From: Ammoniphilus sp. CFH 90114
Lineage (GTDB): Bacteria > Bacillota > Bacilli > Aneurinibacillales > RAOX-1
DNA length: 64,000 nucleotides
Direction: 5' to 3'
Assembly: GCF_004123195.1 (NCBI RefSeq)
Contig: NZ_SDLI01000007.1
Coordinates: 62,001 to 126,000, forward strand
A model generated the notes under the pieces. The model was not told the origin of the DNA and made no database searches. It saw only the letters and a program-made list of their open reading frames with translations. Shown one piece after another: positions 18,205 through 30,604 of this stretch (position 1 is the first letter of the stretch; each line of letters opens with the position of its first letter). The position numbers were made by a program, and so were the translations under genes.

Positions 18205-18588
18205 ATGAGTTATCCAGCCGAACTAAGGTATAGTAAAGAACACGAGTGGGTTCGTGTTGAAGGCAACAAAGCATATATTGGGATTACTTATTTTGCCCAG
18301 TCAGAGCTTGGAGACATTGTATTCGTTGAACTTCCCTCTGTAGGGGATGATATCGTTCAAGACAGCTCTTTTGGAAGCGTCGAATCCGTGAAAACGGTTT
18401 CTGAACTTTATGCTCCAGTGAGCGGCAAGGTTCTTGAGGTTAACGCTGAATTAGAGGATTCTCCTGAATTAGTGAACGATTCTCCTTATGAGAAGGCATG
18501 GATGATTGTTGTTGAGCTTGAAGATCCTTCCCAGGTTGAAGGGCTCATGTCTGCCAATGAATACGAAAGCATGGTTAAGGAAGACTAA
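18205..18588 (+). CDS. gcvH: Glycine cleavage system H protein
   Basis: Lipoyl carrier that shuttles the aminomethyl group between P, T and L proteins; in bacilli it is also the hub for relaying lipoyl groups to other complexes. 127 residues. The lipoylated lysine is K63 in [21 protein letters not shown] precedes ATG 18205. gcvT and gcvP are not in the window, as in B. subtilis where gcvH stands apart. A yusG-like gene follows by 34 bp. Confidence 0.97.
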   Translation: MSYPAELRYSKEHEWVRVEGNKAYIGITYFAQSELGDIVFVELPSVGDDIVQDSSFGSVESVKTVSELYAPVSGKVLEVNAELEDSPELVNDSPYEKAWMIVVELEDPSQVEGLMSANEYESMVKED

Positions 18589-18622
18589 TATCATCTCTTA
18601 AACTTGAAGGAGCTGATGGACT

Positions 18623-18859
18623 ATGTCTGAATTATCACCGCGTACGGATATCACGGAGAGAATTCGGGGGGAAATCAGAGAGAATGCCATTATCCTGACC
18701 TTGCATGGGCAGGCCATTGGTCATATTCCTTTTGATGCAACATGTGTTCATATGGACCAAGGTTATCAAGTAGATGATCAGCGTATCTTCCGAGTGGAAG
18801 ACGCGAGCATTCCACAACCTGCACAATATGTAGATTGCGAAGAGAATGGCTGGTGCTAA
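18623..18859 (+). CDS. YusG-like DUF2553 small protein
   Basis: 78 residues, acidic, no membrane segment, with two cysteines at the end (CEENGWC). A gene for a small DUF2553 protein, yusG, lies next to gcvH in B. subtilis, so position and size support this reading; sequence similarity is only partial. GAAGGAGC precedes ATG 18623. Function unknown. Confidence 0.6.
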   Translation: MSELSPRTDITERIRGEIRENAIILTLHGQAIGHIPFDATCVHMDQGYQVDDQRIFRVEDASIPQPAQYVDCEENGWC

Positions 18860-19046
18860 ATGCACTGGCCTTTTCTTATTTTTGCTCGGTTATTTTAGCG
18901 TTCTTGATTTTCCTGCCAATCACCCCAATATTTAAACCTAGGAAACTGGAATACTCCCTATTAAAATAGAATATAAATGAACAAAGTTTCGGCCAACTTC
19001 AAGAGATTGAAAGTTTCGGTTGGAGAAATGTAGGGGAGGAGATCCG

Positions 19047-19463
19047 ATGAGTTTCTGTTGTGGAGCGAGTATGATCGGCGCACTCGGCAGCCTGCGTCAC
19101 CACAAGACTTACATCAACAATGTACCGATACTTCACTGTCCGGTCTGTAACCGGATTGATGTACACCCAAGAATAGAAGAAGAGTTTGAAATTCTGTCAG
19201 AATACGCACAAACGGATGACACTCCTGAAGTGGATTTTAAAGAATACGTGAATGGAGAATCCTTGAAAAATATTTTTGAAAATTGTACAGTAATTGATGA
19301 AGGGCGAATTGACGAAGTGTTTCGCCAGCAGATTGATTCAGCTCTAGACCTTTTATCCGTTGCCAAAATGTTAAAGGATCGTGAGTGGGAAGAATCGCTG
19401 AAGAAGAGACTGAACCGATTAAGTGAGCGTCTTAATAAGTGGAAAAGTCAAAAACAACGCTGA
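19047..19463 (+). CDS. CxxC zinc-finger-like protein, hypothetical
   Basis: 138 residues. The first half has CCGA (residues 4-7) and CPVCNRI (about 31-37), a two-knuckle layout like YgiT-type zinc fingers; the C-terminal half is charged and helical (LLSVAKMLKDREWEESLKKRLNRLSERL). ATG 19047 with GGGGAGGA upstream is preferred to ATG 19020. No antitoxin partner is adjacent. Function unknown. Confidence 0.65.
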   Translation: MSFCCGASMIGALGSLRHHKTYINNVPILHCPVCNRIDVHPRIEEEFEILSEYAQTDDTPEVDFKEYVNGESLKNIFENCTVIDEGRIDEVFRQQIDSALDLLSVAKMLKDREWEESLKKRLNRLSERLNKWKSQKQR

Positions 19464-19468
19464 TAGGA

Positions 19469-19513
19469 AAAGGAAAATAGTCTTTCCGCCTAGTGGGAAG
19501 GCTATCCTTTTTA
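19469..19513 (+). terminator. Intrinsic terminator
   Basis: AAGGA-ATAG-CTTTCC pairs with GGGAAG-CTAT-CCTT, then TTTTT. Confidence 0.8.
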
Positions 19514-19529
19514 TGTAAATAGGAAGGTA

Positions 19530-19571
19530 GAAAACTTGTTTGCTTCGTGGCAATCAAGTTTTCTTTCTTTT
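19530..19571 (+). terminator. Second hairpin before sigI
   Basis: GAAAACTTG pairs perfectly with CAAGTTTTC, then TTTCTTTT. It lies 65 bp before sigI and after a full terminator, so it may be an attenuator in the sigI leader. Confidence 0.55.
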
Positions 19572-19635
19572 ACATAGTCAAATACGGACATAAATGTAAA
19601 CGTCCAGACGAATAACTGTGGTGTGAGGTGAAAAC

Positions 19636-20424
19636 ATGTTTTTAACCCGCTTCCTAGGAAAGCGTTCTTCACAACCGTCTCAAGCCAAGATTGAACTAGA
19701 AGAGGATATCCGCTTGGCCCAAAACGGGGACTTGGACGTTAGAAATCAATTGATTAGTCAATATACGCCATTTATTTCGCAAGTCGCCTCAAAGGTGTGC
19801 AAGAGATTTATTGATCCTTCACGAGACGATGAATTCAGTGTGGCTATGGAAGCTTTTGATGAGGCGATAAACAAGTATACCATTGGGAAAGGAAGTTCGT
19901 TTCTTTCTTTTGCTGATCTTGTTATACGTCGCCGGATCATCGATTACATTCGAAAAGAATCCAGGCACCGCGGTCAATTATCCTTCGAGCATACCATCGA
20001 AGGCGAAGAAGACTCCGACCTGTCTCCCATAGAGACGCAGGCTTCGATCCAGCAATATCAGCTTGATTACGAAGCTAGTTTGCGAAGGGAGGAAATCGAG
20101 CATTACAAAGAGAAATTAAAGGAATTTGACATTGATTTAATGGATCTTCCGGATATTTCTCCTAAGCACGCTGATGCCAGGCAAAATGCCATCGAAGTGG
20201 CGAGGGTGTTAGTCAGGAGTGAACGGCTTAGTACTCTTTTTACAGAAAAAAAGAAGCTCCCGATGAAAGAGTTGATGAACGAAGTGGAAGTAAGCCGGAA
20301 AACGGTAGAACGGAATCGGAATTATATTGTAGCTATTATCCTTTTGCTCATGGAAGACTACCGATACCTCCAAAGCTACCTGCAGATTAATGAAGAGAAA
20401 GGAGGGTACGTTGCCGTTGAATAA
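19636..20424 (+). CDS. sigI: RNA polymerase sigma factor SigI
   Basis: 262 residues, 35-40% of the sequence being the sigma-2 region (LISQYTPFISQVASKVCKRFIDPSRDDEFSVAMEAFDEAI) and a C-terminal HTH-like region (LMNEVEVSRKTVERNRNYIV). The membrane anti-sigma gene rsgI follows with 8-nt overlap, the pair order known from B. subtilis where SigI responds to heat/envelope stress. Autoregulation is likely but no SigI promoter was identified. Confidence 0.94.
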   Translation: MFLTRFLGKRSSQPSQAKIELEEDIRLAQNGDLDVRNQLISQYTPFISQVASKVCKRFIDPSRDDEFSVAMEAFDEAINKYTIGKGSSFLSFADLVIRRRIIDYIRKESRHRGQLSFEHTIEGEEDSDLSPIETQASIQQYQLDYEASLRREEIEHYKEKLKEFDIDLMDLPDISPKHADARQNAIEVARVLVRSERLSTLFTEKKKLPMKELMNEVEVSRKTVERNRNYIVAIILLLMEDYRYLQSYLQINEEKGGYVAVE

Positions 20425-21613
20425 AGGTATTGTCATGGAATCAGGGGAAAAGTGGACGGTTGTGTTAACCCCGGATGGCGAATTTGTTAAAATTCCTGCA
20501 CATCCACATCATCTAGAAGGTAAAGAAGTTTTTTTTCATCCGGCAGCGGTGGGTATCCCCTCCAGTAGAAGACGAAGAATACCACGATGGATGAGTGCGG
20601 TTTCTCTTGCAACAGCCTGTCTATTGCTGCTCGTGATGATCTTTCCATTTGGTTCGGGGTCGACGGCTTATGCGGCAGTTACAATCGATATTAATCCAAG
20701 TATCGAGCTGGAAGTAGATGAAGATACTTTCGTTATCAGTGCCACTTCGATGAACGATGAAGGCCAAGAGATTCTCAGTTCTTTTGAATGGAAAAATAAG
20801 CTTTTGACTATCGTGACCGTAAACATCGTTCAAATAGCTGAGCAGAAGGGATACATGAATGCGGAAAACCAGGTGTTGATTACAACAACCTACTATCAGG
20901 AAGATAACGAACAGGATCTAGAGCCGATCCTAGAACAAGTATCTGAATCTGTCACTACAGAAAATGAAATTACTTTTGTCCTTGTACAAGGGAAAAAAGA
21001 ATGGAAAGAAGAAGCTCAGCAAAAGAATATAGCCCCAGGTAGGTTTATGCTTGTTAAGCAAGCTGAAGAGCAAGGGGTTGAGTTAACAGAGAACGAAGTA
21101 AAGAACGGCGAACTTGATCGTATTCCTCCGGTCTCAGGAGTCAAGGTGATACCTCCAAAACCAAAGAAGGATAAAAAAGACAAAGAGAAAGACAAAGATA
21201 AAGAGAAAGCTGCACCGGAAAAAGGTCCAGCCGTTCCTGCAGGATCGCCGAAACCGCCTGGTCAACAGGGCAAGCCAGAGCAAAAGAAGCCGGAACCAAA
21301 GGATGAGCCTAAATCAGAGCCTAAGAAGGACCAAGGTAAGCCTGATATAAAGAAACCGGATACACCAAAGCCCGCAGAAAAGAAAGAAGAGCAGAAGAGG
21401 CAGGAACAAAAGAAAGAAAATGAAAAGAAGGAAGAACAAAAGAAGGAGGCGCCGAAGCAGGTGCCTCCTAAGCCGCAAGATGAAAAGAATGAAAATGCAA
21501 AAGGTAAAGAGAATAAAAAGTCTGATGGAGACGATGATCGAAAAGAGAGCGACAAAGGTAAAGGTAGGGATAAGGAATCCCCTGGTCAAAGCAAAAAGGA
21601 CGATAAAGATTGA
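20417..21613 (+). CDS. rsgI: Anti-sigma-I factor RsgI with Pro/Lys-rich extracellular tail
   Basis: 398 residues. Cytoplasmic RsgI_N domain (GIVMESGEKWTVVLTPDGEF, residues 4-23), one membrane segment (about 59-78), an extracellular folded region (AVTIDINPSIELEVDE), then a long low-complexity tail of K/E/P/D repeats from about residue 245. TTG 20417 is chosen: GGAGGG is 10 nt upstream and MNKGIV aligns with the usual start. It binds and holds SigI at the membrane. Unlike clostridial RsgI there is no carbohydrate-binding module. Confidence 0.9.
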   Translation: MNKGIVMESGEKWTVVLTPDGEFVKIPAHPHHLEGKEVFFHPAAVGIPSSRRRRIPRWMSAVSLATACLLLLVMIFPFGSGSTAYAAVTIDINPSIELEVDEDTFVISATSMNDEGQEILSSFEWKNKLLTIVTVNIVQIAEQKGYMNAENQVLITTTYYQEDNEQDLEPILEQVSESVTTENEITFVLVQGKKEWKEEAQQKNIAPGRFMLVKQAEEQGVELTENEVKNGELDRIPPVSGVKVIPPKPKKDKKDKEKDKDKEKAAPEKGPAVPAGSPKPPGQQGKPEQKKPEPKDEPKSEPKKDQGKPDIKKPDTPKPAEKKEEQKRQEQKKENEKKEEQKKEAPKQVPPKPQDEKNENAKGKENKKSDGDDDRKESDKGKGRDKESPGQSKKDDKD

Positions 21614-21624
21614 ATGTGTGCAGA

Positions 21625-21666
21625 AGAGGCTGAAACCAAAGGATTGGGATCAGTCTCTTATTTTTG
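21625..21666 (+). terminator. Intrinsic terminator after rsgI
   Basis: AGAGGCTGA pairs with TCAGTCTCT (one G-U), then TATTTTTG. Confidence 0.75.
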
Positions 21667-22257
21667 TTTGTGGTAGAGTGGGTGGGGTTGAGGATTTGAT
21701 TCCTTTTTGGATTTAGTCTGTTTTTTGAGCTACTTTTTAATGAAAATATTAAAAATGGCCTAACGAGGAGACAAGTGTTGACTGTCTTCCCCTCCAAAAA
21801 GTCTATTTTTTTATACGGAGCGACTAATAGTAGTACTAGCTATGGATTAACTTTGAGCTTGGGTTGGCATCCTTGGTCTAAATGAACCGTAAACTCACGA
21901 ATTATTGAAATTAGTCACGAAGCTATTGATTTTTGTCCCAAAAAAGGAGTCATATATCACGAAGGTGTATCCGTTACAATTAACTGAGCTCTCTTACTCA
22001 CGAATTTGGCTATTTTAATCACGAAGTCGGGAATGATTATAAATAAATCCATGATAAATGAAGCTTTTCAAGTTAAACAAGTAGTCAAACTCACGAAAAT
22101 ATGCCCTGAAGTAACGAACGATAGTTACGGAGTCACGAAGCGATAATCGTTACAAATAACTGAGCCAATGCAAGTGTGTGTGATAGCGCTTACAATCTCT
22201 CGAAAAGCATCTTCGCTATCGTCTCCTATCGCATCGCCGATAAATCCTCAGTCCCCT
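21667..22257. other. Gene-free region holding a degenerate repeat array
   Basis: No credible gene on either strand. 21895-22160 holds the TCACGAA array. The rest (21667-21894, 22161-22257) shows only a weak T-tract hairpin near 21770-21815 and nothing else I can name. Confidence 0.6.
21895..22160 (+). repeat. Degenerate tandem repeat with ~21-bp period, head TCACGAA
   Basis: TCACGAA occurs exactly seven times, at 21895, 21915, 21957, 21998, 22019, 22091 and 22133, with TAACGAA at 22112. Spacings are 20, 42, 41, 21, 72, 21, 21: nearly all multiples of about 21 bp. Two units extend further: the heads at 21957 and 22133 are each followed by CGTTACAA(T/A)(T/A)AACTGAG. Confidence 0.75.
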
Positions 22258-22536
22258 TTAAGCAAAGATAGAGGATCGGCTTCCTTTAGCGTCTAGCCCT
22301 GTATAATCATGAGGGTTGAAGTCGTCCCAGTAGGTGGCGTTAGCAAGGATGAGAGGCTGGTCTCGAACGAGTTCTTCGTATTGGCACTCTGTAATGTATT
22401 GATAAGCATAGCGATTGAGATAGCGTATACGCCAAATCCGTTTACCTTTCAAGGAGATAAAATGCGTAGCCAGCTTATTGCATTTAAGCTTTTGCTGATT
22501 GACGATCTTTAAACAGGGTGGACAATAGAAATCCAT
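22258..22536 (-). CDS. Small hypothetical protein with N-terminal CxxC
   Basis: 92 residues, starting MDFYCPPCLKIVNQQKLKC; CPPC at residues 5-8 and C19 could form a half zinc site. The rest is basic and aromatic-rich (YLNRYAYQYITECQYEELV). AGGAGG lies 8 nt before ATG 22536, strongly supporting translation. I do not recognise a family. Confidence 0.7.
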   Translation of the reverse strand: MDFYCPPCLKIVNQQKLKCNKLATHFISLKGKRIWRIRYLNRYAYQYITECQYEELVRDQPLILANATYWDDFNPHDYTGLDAKGSRSSIFA

Positions 22537-22685
22537 CTTCGTACCTCCTGATTAGTCATTTTTACTCTATTATACAAGAAATGGGATGACAGTGGACGAA
22601 TACTTATTTTTTTCACAATAGTCCGAGTATATTGCATATAATGCTTATACACCTCTCTACTTAGGGAAAGGGGAGTGTGAGGAGA

Positions 22686-22775
22686 TTGTTCAAAAGAACG
22701 AGAGAAGATTGGATTATCTTTTGGTTCTCTGTCATCCTATTCGTATTGCTAGTAATTGGTACACTTTACACTTGA
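22686..22775 (+). CDS. Possible 29-residue membrane peptide
   Basis: TTG start at 22686 with GGGGAG 10 nt upstream encodes MFKRTRED followed by one hydrophobic segment (WIIFWFSVILFVLLVIGTL). A TATAAT lies 46 bp upstream and a clean terminator directly after the stop, which together suggest a real small transcription unit. No family recognised; non-ATG start lowers confidence. Confidence 0.45.
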   Translation: MFKRTREDWIIFWFSVILFVLLVIGTLYT

Positions 22776-22780
22776 GATAG

Positions 22781-22808
22781 CGGCCTTTCTTCAAGGCCGT
22801 TTATTTCC
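22781..22808 (+). terminator. Intrinsic terminator
   Basis: CGGCCTT/AAGGCCG 7-bp stem, loop TCTTC, then TTTATTTCC. Confidence 0.8.
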
Positions 22809-22884
22809 TTTTAACTGTAACTGTAATAGTGCCATTGCCCTTAACGTGTTACGATGGTTACAAAAAAAGTGAGGGGATGAGGAG

Positions 22885-23148
22885 TTGCGAATCGATCAAG
22901 CTATCGTATCCGCTATATTTATCCTTCATATCATATTTTATATATTTGTCGTCATCTACATTATTCGATATAAACCTAAGAAAGTATCCTATTCAACCAT
23001 TGAACCCCGATTTGAAACTCCTCTGTGGCGTGGGACGATCATTTATCTAGAGGATGGACAAAAATCCTATAATGGAAAAATGGATGCTATTGTGTATAGT
23101 GAGAGTGTATTTATCTCGCGGGAGAATCAAGACAAATTCAGCATTTAA
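22885..23148 (+). CDS. Small membrane-anchored hypothetical protein
   Basis: 87 residues. One N-terminal membrane segment (AIVSAIFILHIIFYIFVVIYII, residues 6-27) then a soluble tail. The TTG start at 22885 sits right after GGGGATGAGGAG. No family recognised. Promoter not clear. The next gene, pckA, is 207 bp away and independent. Confidence 0.6.
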   Translation: MRIDQAIVSAIFILHIIFYIFVVIYIIRYKPKKVSYSTIEPRFETPLWRGTIIYLEDGQKSYNGKMDAIVYSESVFISRENQDKFSI

Positions 23149-23355
23149 CAAAGAAACTGCGATTTCTCCTAAAAAAAGGTGGGAGAGAAAAGGGGTTAAA
23201 TCGCGCATAAATCGGACATATTTTTGTCACATTATCCATAAATGCGATTATAATTTATTATGGACTATTTGTTTAAATGTGTTATACTATTGATCATAAA
23301 GAAACGACGACTAGGACCTATTTCTATTTAGATGGAAAACCGGGAGGAACGACAA

Positions 23356-24936
23356 ATGGAGACAAAGCTTAGCTTAGAAGTTGATGAGGTATTAGGAGCG
23401 GGAAAAACGCGCTTCAATCTTTCCGTACCTCAATTGGTAGAAGCAGCCATTCAAAGAGGGGAAGCGAAGCTTACCGCTACAGGAGCGCTTCGAGCCGAAA
23501 CAGGCAAATACACTGGTCGCTCTCCCAAGGATAAATTCATTGTTGATGAACCTTCTGTTCATGAGAAAATCGCTTGGGGATCAGTGAATCAGCCTATTGA
23601 TGCCTCTAAGTTTGATAAATTATACCAAGATGTGCTTGAATATTTAAACGGAAAAGAACTTTTCGTTTTTGATGGATATGCAGGAGCTAATGAGACATAC
23701 CGTTTACCTATACGCGTAATTAATGAATATGCATGGCATAACCTTTTTGTTCACCAGCTCTTTGTAAGACCAAGCCAAGAGGAACTAAAGTCTCATGTAC
23801 CTGGCTTTACTGTGATTGCTGCACCAGGTTTTGAGGCGAGTCCAGCTGTACATGGAACCAACTCTGAGACCTTCATTATTGTGAGCTTCTCTAAGAAGAC
23901 GGTTATTATTGGCGGTACGAAGTATGCAGGTGAAATGAAGAAATCCATCTTTAGCGTTATGAATTACCTTTTACCTGAACAGGACGTTATGCCTATGCAT
24001 TGCTCTTCCAACGTGGGTGAAGAAGGCGATGTGGCCTTGTTCTTCGGTCTTTCTGGAACAGGAAAGACTACCTTGTCTGCTGACCCGAATCGACGTCTTA
24101 TCGGAGACGATGAGCATGGTTGGTCAGATCAAGGGGTGTTCAACATTGAGGGCGGCTGCTATGCAAAATGTATTAATCTCTCTGAAGAAAAAGAACCACA
24201 GATTTGGAATGCCATTAAGTTTGGTTCCGTGTTAGAGAATGTGGTTATAGATGATGAGACTCGTATTCCTGATTATGATAATGGAAGCTTAACCGAGAAC
24301 ACTCGAGTGGCGTACCCAGTAGATTTTATCCCAGGTGCGATGATTCCAGGAGAGGCTGGTCATCCGAAGGTTATCGTCTTCTTAACAGCTGATGCATTCG
24401 GTGTGTTACCTCCGATCTCGAAGTTATCCAAAGAGCAAGCTATGTATCACTTCCTCTCTGGATATACGAGTAAGCTTGCAGGTACAGAGCGTGGTGTAAC
24501 CGAGCCAGAAGCAACCTTCTCTACTTGCTTTGGAGCTCCATTCTTACCTCTACAACCAAGCGTTTATGCGGAGATGTTAGGGGAGAAGATCACCCAGCAC
24601 GATGCTCAAGTTTATCTCGTGAACACTGGATGGTCTGGCGGCCCTTACGGAGTAGGAAAGAGAATGAACTTAAAATATACAAGAGCTATGGTAACAGCAG
24701 CAGTGAATGGACAGTTGAATGATGTGGATTATGTTGTCGATCCAATCTTCGGTTTATCTGTACCCCAATCTGTAGAAGGTGTACCAAGCGAGGTTCTTCT
24801 GCCAAGAAATACGTGGGAGAATAAAGAATCCTATGATAAAAAGGCGAAAGAATTAGCCGCTCGTTTTGTTAAAAACTTTACAAAGTTTCAAGGGGTAGCG
24901 CAGGAGATTGTTGAAGCGGGACCGAAATCTGAATAA
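23356..24936 (+). CDS. pckA: Phosphoenolpyruvate carboxykinase (ATP)
   Basis: Gluconeogenic oxaloacetate plus ATP to PEP plus CO2, cytoplasmic. 526 residues, the Bacillus length. The kinase-1a motif [16 protein letters not shown] (about residues 233-248) and the kinase-2 region DDEHGW are present; [15 protein letters not shown] forms part of the substrate site. ATG 23356 with GGGAGG upstream replaces ATG 23332. Expression in bacilli is repressed by glucose through CcpN; no site was identified here. Confidence 0.97.
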   Translation: METKLSLEVDEVLGAGKTRFNLSVPQLVEAAIQRGEAKLTATGALRAETGKYTGRSPKDKFIVDEPSVHEKIAWGSVNQPIDASKFDKLYQDVLEYLNGKELFVFDGYAGANETYRLPIRVINEYAWHNLFVHQLFVRPSQEELKSHVPGFTVIAAPGFEASPAVHGTNSETFIIVSFSKKTVIIGGTKYAGEMKKSIFSVMNYLLPEQDVMPMHCSSNVGEEGDVALFFGLSGTGKTTLSADPNRRLIGDDEHGWSDQGVFNIEGGCYAKCINLSEEKEPQIWNAIKFGSVLENVVIDDETRIPDYDNGSLTENTRVAYPVDFIPGAMIPGEAGHPKVIVFLTADAFGVLPPISKLSKEQAMYHFLSGYTSKLAGTERGVTEPEATFSTCFGAPFLPLQPSVYAEMLGEKITQHDAQVYLVNTGWSGGPYGVGKRMNLKYTRAMVTAAVNGQLNDVDYVVDPIFGLSVPQSVEGVPSEVLLPRNTWENKESYDKKAKELAARFVKNFTKFQGVAQEIVEAGPKSE

Positions 24937-24940
24937 CAAT

Positions 24941-24971
24941 AAAAGGCACCGGGAGCTTCGGTGCCTTTTTT
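24941..24971 (+). terminator. Intrinsic terminator after pckA
   Basis: AAAAGGCACCG pairs with CGGTGCCTTTT, then TT. Confidence 0.92.
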
Positions 24972-25167
24972 CTGTCACTTCTTTTTAAAGTGAATAATTT
25001 TTTCTGAACGACGGTTAATCTTACACTTGATACAAATACTAAACGGTAGTACTATTAGGCAGAAATGGACAACCGATCCACAAAATTCACATGACGATCT
25101 ACAGGCACACTTTTTATACAAAAATATATAAAAAATATGCAAATAGTGTTTCCTTGATTTAATTATC

Positions 25168-25176
25168 TGTTATACT
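25168..25176 (+). promoter_or_regulatory. Extended -10 promoter candidate of the suf operon
   Basis: TGTTATACT is an extended -10 about 95 bp before sufC with no good -35. The rest of 24972-25269 shows no gene and no other clear site. Confidence 0.5.
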
Positions 25177-25269
25177 ATATATTATATAAGAGCTGATAAT
25201 CAATTGAGAATAGGATCTATTTATTTCCAGTTTCGATTGAGGTTCCAATGGAATGGAGGATGAAGTTAT

Positions 25270-26058
25270 ATGTCACAAGTGCCACACTTGAAAATAGAAG
25301 ATCTTAGGGTTTCTGTTGAGAATAAAGAGATCCTTAAGGGTTTAAACCTAGAAATTAAGGGCGGAGAAGTTCATGCGATCATGGGGCCGAATGGTACCGG
25401 AAAGAGTACCTTGTCTTCCGCTATTATGGGTCATCCGAAGTACCAAGTAACAGGTGGTGAAGTTACTTTAGATGGCGAAGCTGTATTAGAGATGGAAGTG
25501 GATGAGCGTGCACGTAAGGGGATTTTCCTTGCCATGCAATATCCAAGTGAAATTAGCGGTGTAACGAATGCTGACTTCTTGCGCAGTGCAATTAATGCTC
25601 GTCGTGGAGAAGGAAATGAAATTTCCCTCATGAAGTTCATTCGCGAAATGGAAAAGAAAATGAAGACATTAGAGATGGATGAAGCGTTCAGCCATCGTTA
25701 TTTAAATGAAGGTTTCTCTGGTGGAGAAAAGAAAAGAAATGAAATCTTACAAATGATGATGGTGAGCCCTCGTATTGCCATCCTTGATGAAATCGACTCT
25801 GGATTGGATATCGATGCGTTGAAGGTCGTAGCTAAAGGGGTAAACGAAATGTTAAACCCTGAACTAGGCGTTCTTGTCATTACTCACTATCAACGTTTGT
25901 TAAACTATATTAAGCCAGATTTCGTTCACGTCATGATGCAAGGACGTATCGTTAAGTCCGGTGGTCCAGAATTAGCAGAGCGTCTAGAAGCAGAAGGTTA
26001 TGACTGGATTAAAGAAGAGCTGGGTATCGTAGACGAAACTGTTGGCGCTGAAGCGTAG
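25270..26058 (+). CDS. sufC: Fe-S cluster assembly ATPase SufC
   Basis: ABC-type ATPase of the SufBCD scaffold. 262 residues. Walker A GPNGTGKST (about 37-45), signature FSGGEKKRNE (about 148-157) and Walker B IAILDEIDSGLD (about 169-180) are intact; there is no membrane partner, as expected. First gene of sufCDSUB, the normal Firmicutes order and the essential Fe-S pathway there. Confidence 0.97.
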   Translation: MSQVPHLKIEDLRVSVENKEILKGLNLEIKGGEVHAIMGPNGTGKSTLSSAIMGHPKYQVTGGEVTLDGEAVLEMEVDERARKGIFLAMQYPSEISGVTNADFLRSAINARRGEGNEISLMKFIREMEKKMKTLEMDEAFSHRYLNEGFSGGEKKRNEILQMMMVSPRIAILDEIDSGLDIDALKVVAKGVNEMLNPELGVLVITHYQRLLNYIKPDFVHVMMQGRIVKSGGPELAERLEAEGYDWIKEELGIVDETVGAEA

Positions 26059-26071
26059 AGGGGGTGCTGAC

Positions 26072-29020
<2,949 letters not shown>

Positions 29021-29061
29021 GGAGTTTCCTGCTGAAGCAGGCTAATAAAGGAGGGAGAATT

Positions 29062-30459
29062 ATGGCTAAAAAAGCACCTGAATTGTCGGAATATCAATAT
29101 GGCTTCCATGATAAGGACGTTTCCGTATTCCGTACGAAAAAAGGTTTGACAAAGGAAATCGTAGAGGAAATCTCCCGTATTAAGGAAGAACCGGAATGGA
29201 TGCTCGAGTTCCGTTTGAAGGCTCTCGATATTTTCTATAGCATGCCTATGCCTGAATGGGGCGGAGAATTGAAGGACCTAGACTTTGAGTCCATCACTTA
29301 CTATGTTAAGCCTTCTGAAAAACAAGGGAAAACATGGGAAGAGGTTCCTGCGGAGATCAAAGCTACGTTTGATAAGCTAGGTATACCTGAAGCCGAACAG
29401 AAGTTTCTTGCTGGGGTATCTGCTCAGTATGAGTCTGAGGTTGTTTACCATAGCATGCAAGAAGACTTGGAGAAGCTCGGTATTCTATTTACAGATATGG
29501 ATTCTGCGGTGCGTGAGCATCCAGAAATCGTGAAACAATACTTTGGTACGGTGATTCCATCGGCAGACAACAAGTTTTCTGCGTTGAACAGTGCGGTATG
29601 GTCTGGAGGAAGCTTTATCTATGTTCCACCAGGAATCAAGTGCGAACAGCCATTGCAAGCCTATTTCCGTATCAATTCTGAGAATATGGGACAGTTTGAA
29701 CGGACTCTCATCATCGCAGATGAAGACAGTTTCGTACACTATGTAGAGGGCTGTACGGCTCCGATCTACTCCACGGATTCTCTCCATAGTGCTGTAGTGG
29801 AAATTATTGTTAAAAAAGGCGCTCGATGTCGTTATACCACGATCCAGAACTGGTCCGCAAACGTGTATAATCTTGTGACCAAGCGTGCCATTGCGCATGA
29901 AGATGCGACGATGGAATGGATCGATGGTAATATTGGAAGTAAGCTTACCATGAAATATCCAGCCGTTGTTATGGTTGGACCTCGTGCAAAGGGTGTAGTT
30001 ATCTCTATTGCCGTGGCAGGGAAAGGCCAACATCAACATGCTGGAGCGAAAATGACTCACTTGGCTCCTGACTGTTCCTCTACGATTGTTTCAAAGAGTA
30101 TCAGTAAGCATGGCGGAAAAGTAACTTATATGGGATTATCCCGTTTTGGGCGTAACTCTGCTGGTTCGAAGTCCAATATCAAGTGTGATACGATCATCTT
30201 AGATGACATTTCAACTTCAGATACCATTCCATACAACGAAGTGTTAAATGATCAAGTAACGCTTGAACATGAGGCTACTGTTTCAAAAGTAAGTGAAGAT
30301 CAATTGTTTTATCTTATGAGCCGTGGCCTTACGGAAGATGAAGCAACACAAATGATCGTAATGGGATTCATTGAACCCTTTACGAAAGAACTTCCAATGG
30401 AATACGCGGTAGAGATGAACCGTTTGATTAAGTTCGAAATGGAAGGCTCAATTGGATAA
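29062..30459 (+). CDS. sufB: Fe-S cluster scaffold subunit SufB
   Basis: 465 residues, the usual SufB length. Core motifs [15 protein letters not shown] and [11 protein letters not shown], and the C-terminal [20 protein letters not shown], identify it. ATG 29062 has GGAGGG 6 nt upstream; the long upstream frame to 28969 is only the sufU end in another frame. Last gene of the operon, ended by a strong terminator. Confidence 0.97.
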   Translation: MAKKAPELSEYQYGFHDKDVSVFRTKKGLTKEIVEEISRIKEEPEWMLEFRLKALDIFYSMPMPEWGGELKDLDFESITYYVKPSEKQGKTWEEVPAEIKATFDKLGIPEAEQKFLAGVSAQYESEVVYHSMQEDLEKLGILFTDMDSAVREHPEIVKQYFGTVIPSADNKFSALNSAVWSGGSFIYVPPGIKCEQPLQAYFRINSENMGQFERTLIIADEDSFVHYVEGCTAPIYSTDSLHSAVVEIIVKKGARCRYTTIQNWSANVYNLVTKRAIAHEDATMEWIDGNIGSKLTMKYPAVVMVGPRAKGVVISIAVAGKGQHQHAGAKMTHLAPDCSSTIVSKSISKHGGKVTYMGLSRFGRNSAGSKSNIKCDTIILDDISTSDTIPYNEVLNDQVTLEHEATVSKVSEDQLFYLMSRGLTEDEATQMIVMGFIEPFTKELPMEYAVEMNRLIKFEMEGSIG

Positions 30460-30473
30460 AGGTTGAACAAAAC

Positions 30474-30507
30474 AAAAAAATCCCGGAAAAGATCCGGGAT
30501 TTTTTTC
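30474..30507 (+). terminator. Intrinsic terminator of sufCDSUB
   Basis: AAAAAAATCCCGG pairs with CCGGGATTTTTTT. Confidence 0.95.
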
Positions 30508-30604
30508 CTCTATAGAAAGAGAAGGTATCTAAATACATAAAGATCTAGTATTATGAATATTAAGTATATGGGTTTGGGGGTTTGATGGGCGGAAAGGGGA
30601 GAGG

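Noticed and set aside
21262-21589. Minus-strand S/F-rich and L/F-rich open frames
   Set aside because: Shadows of the K/E/P-rich rsgI tail; biased composition, no RBS.
21895-22160. CRISPR array
   Set aside because: Units are only about 21 bp, heads are 7 bp, and there are no true direct repeats with unique spacers or cas genes.
25194-25212. Possible Fur box GATAATCAATTGAGAATA upstream of sufC
   Set aside because: Only one half matches TGATAAT; the other arm fits at about 3 of 7 positions.
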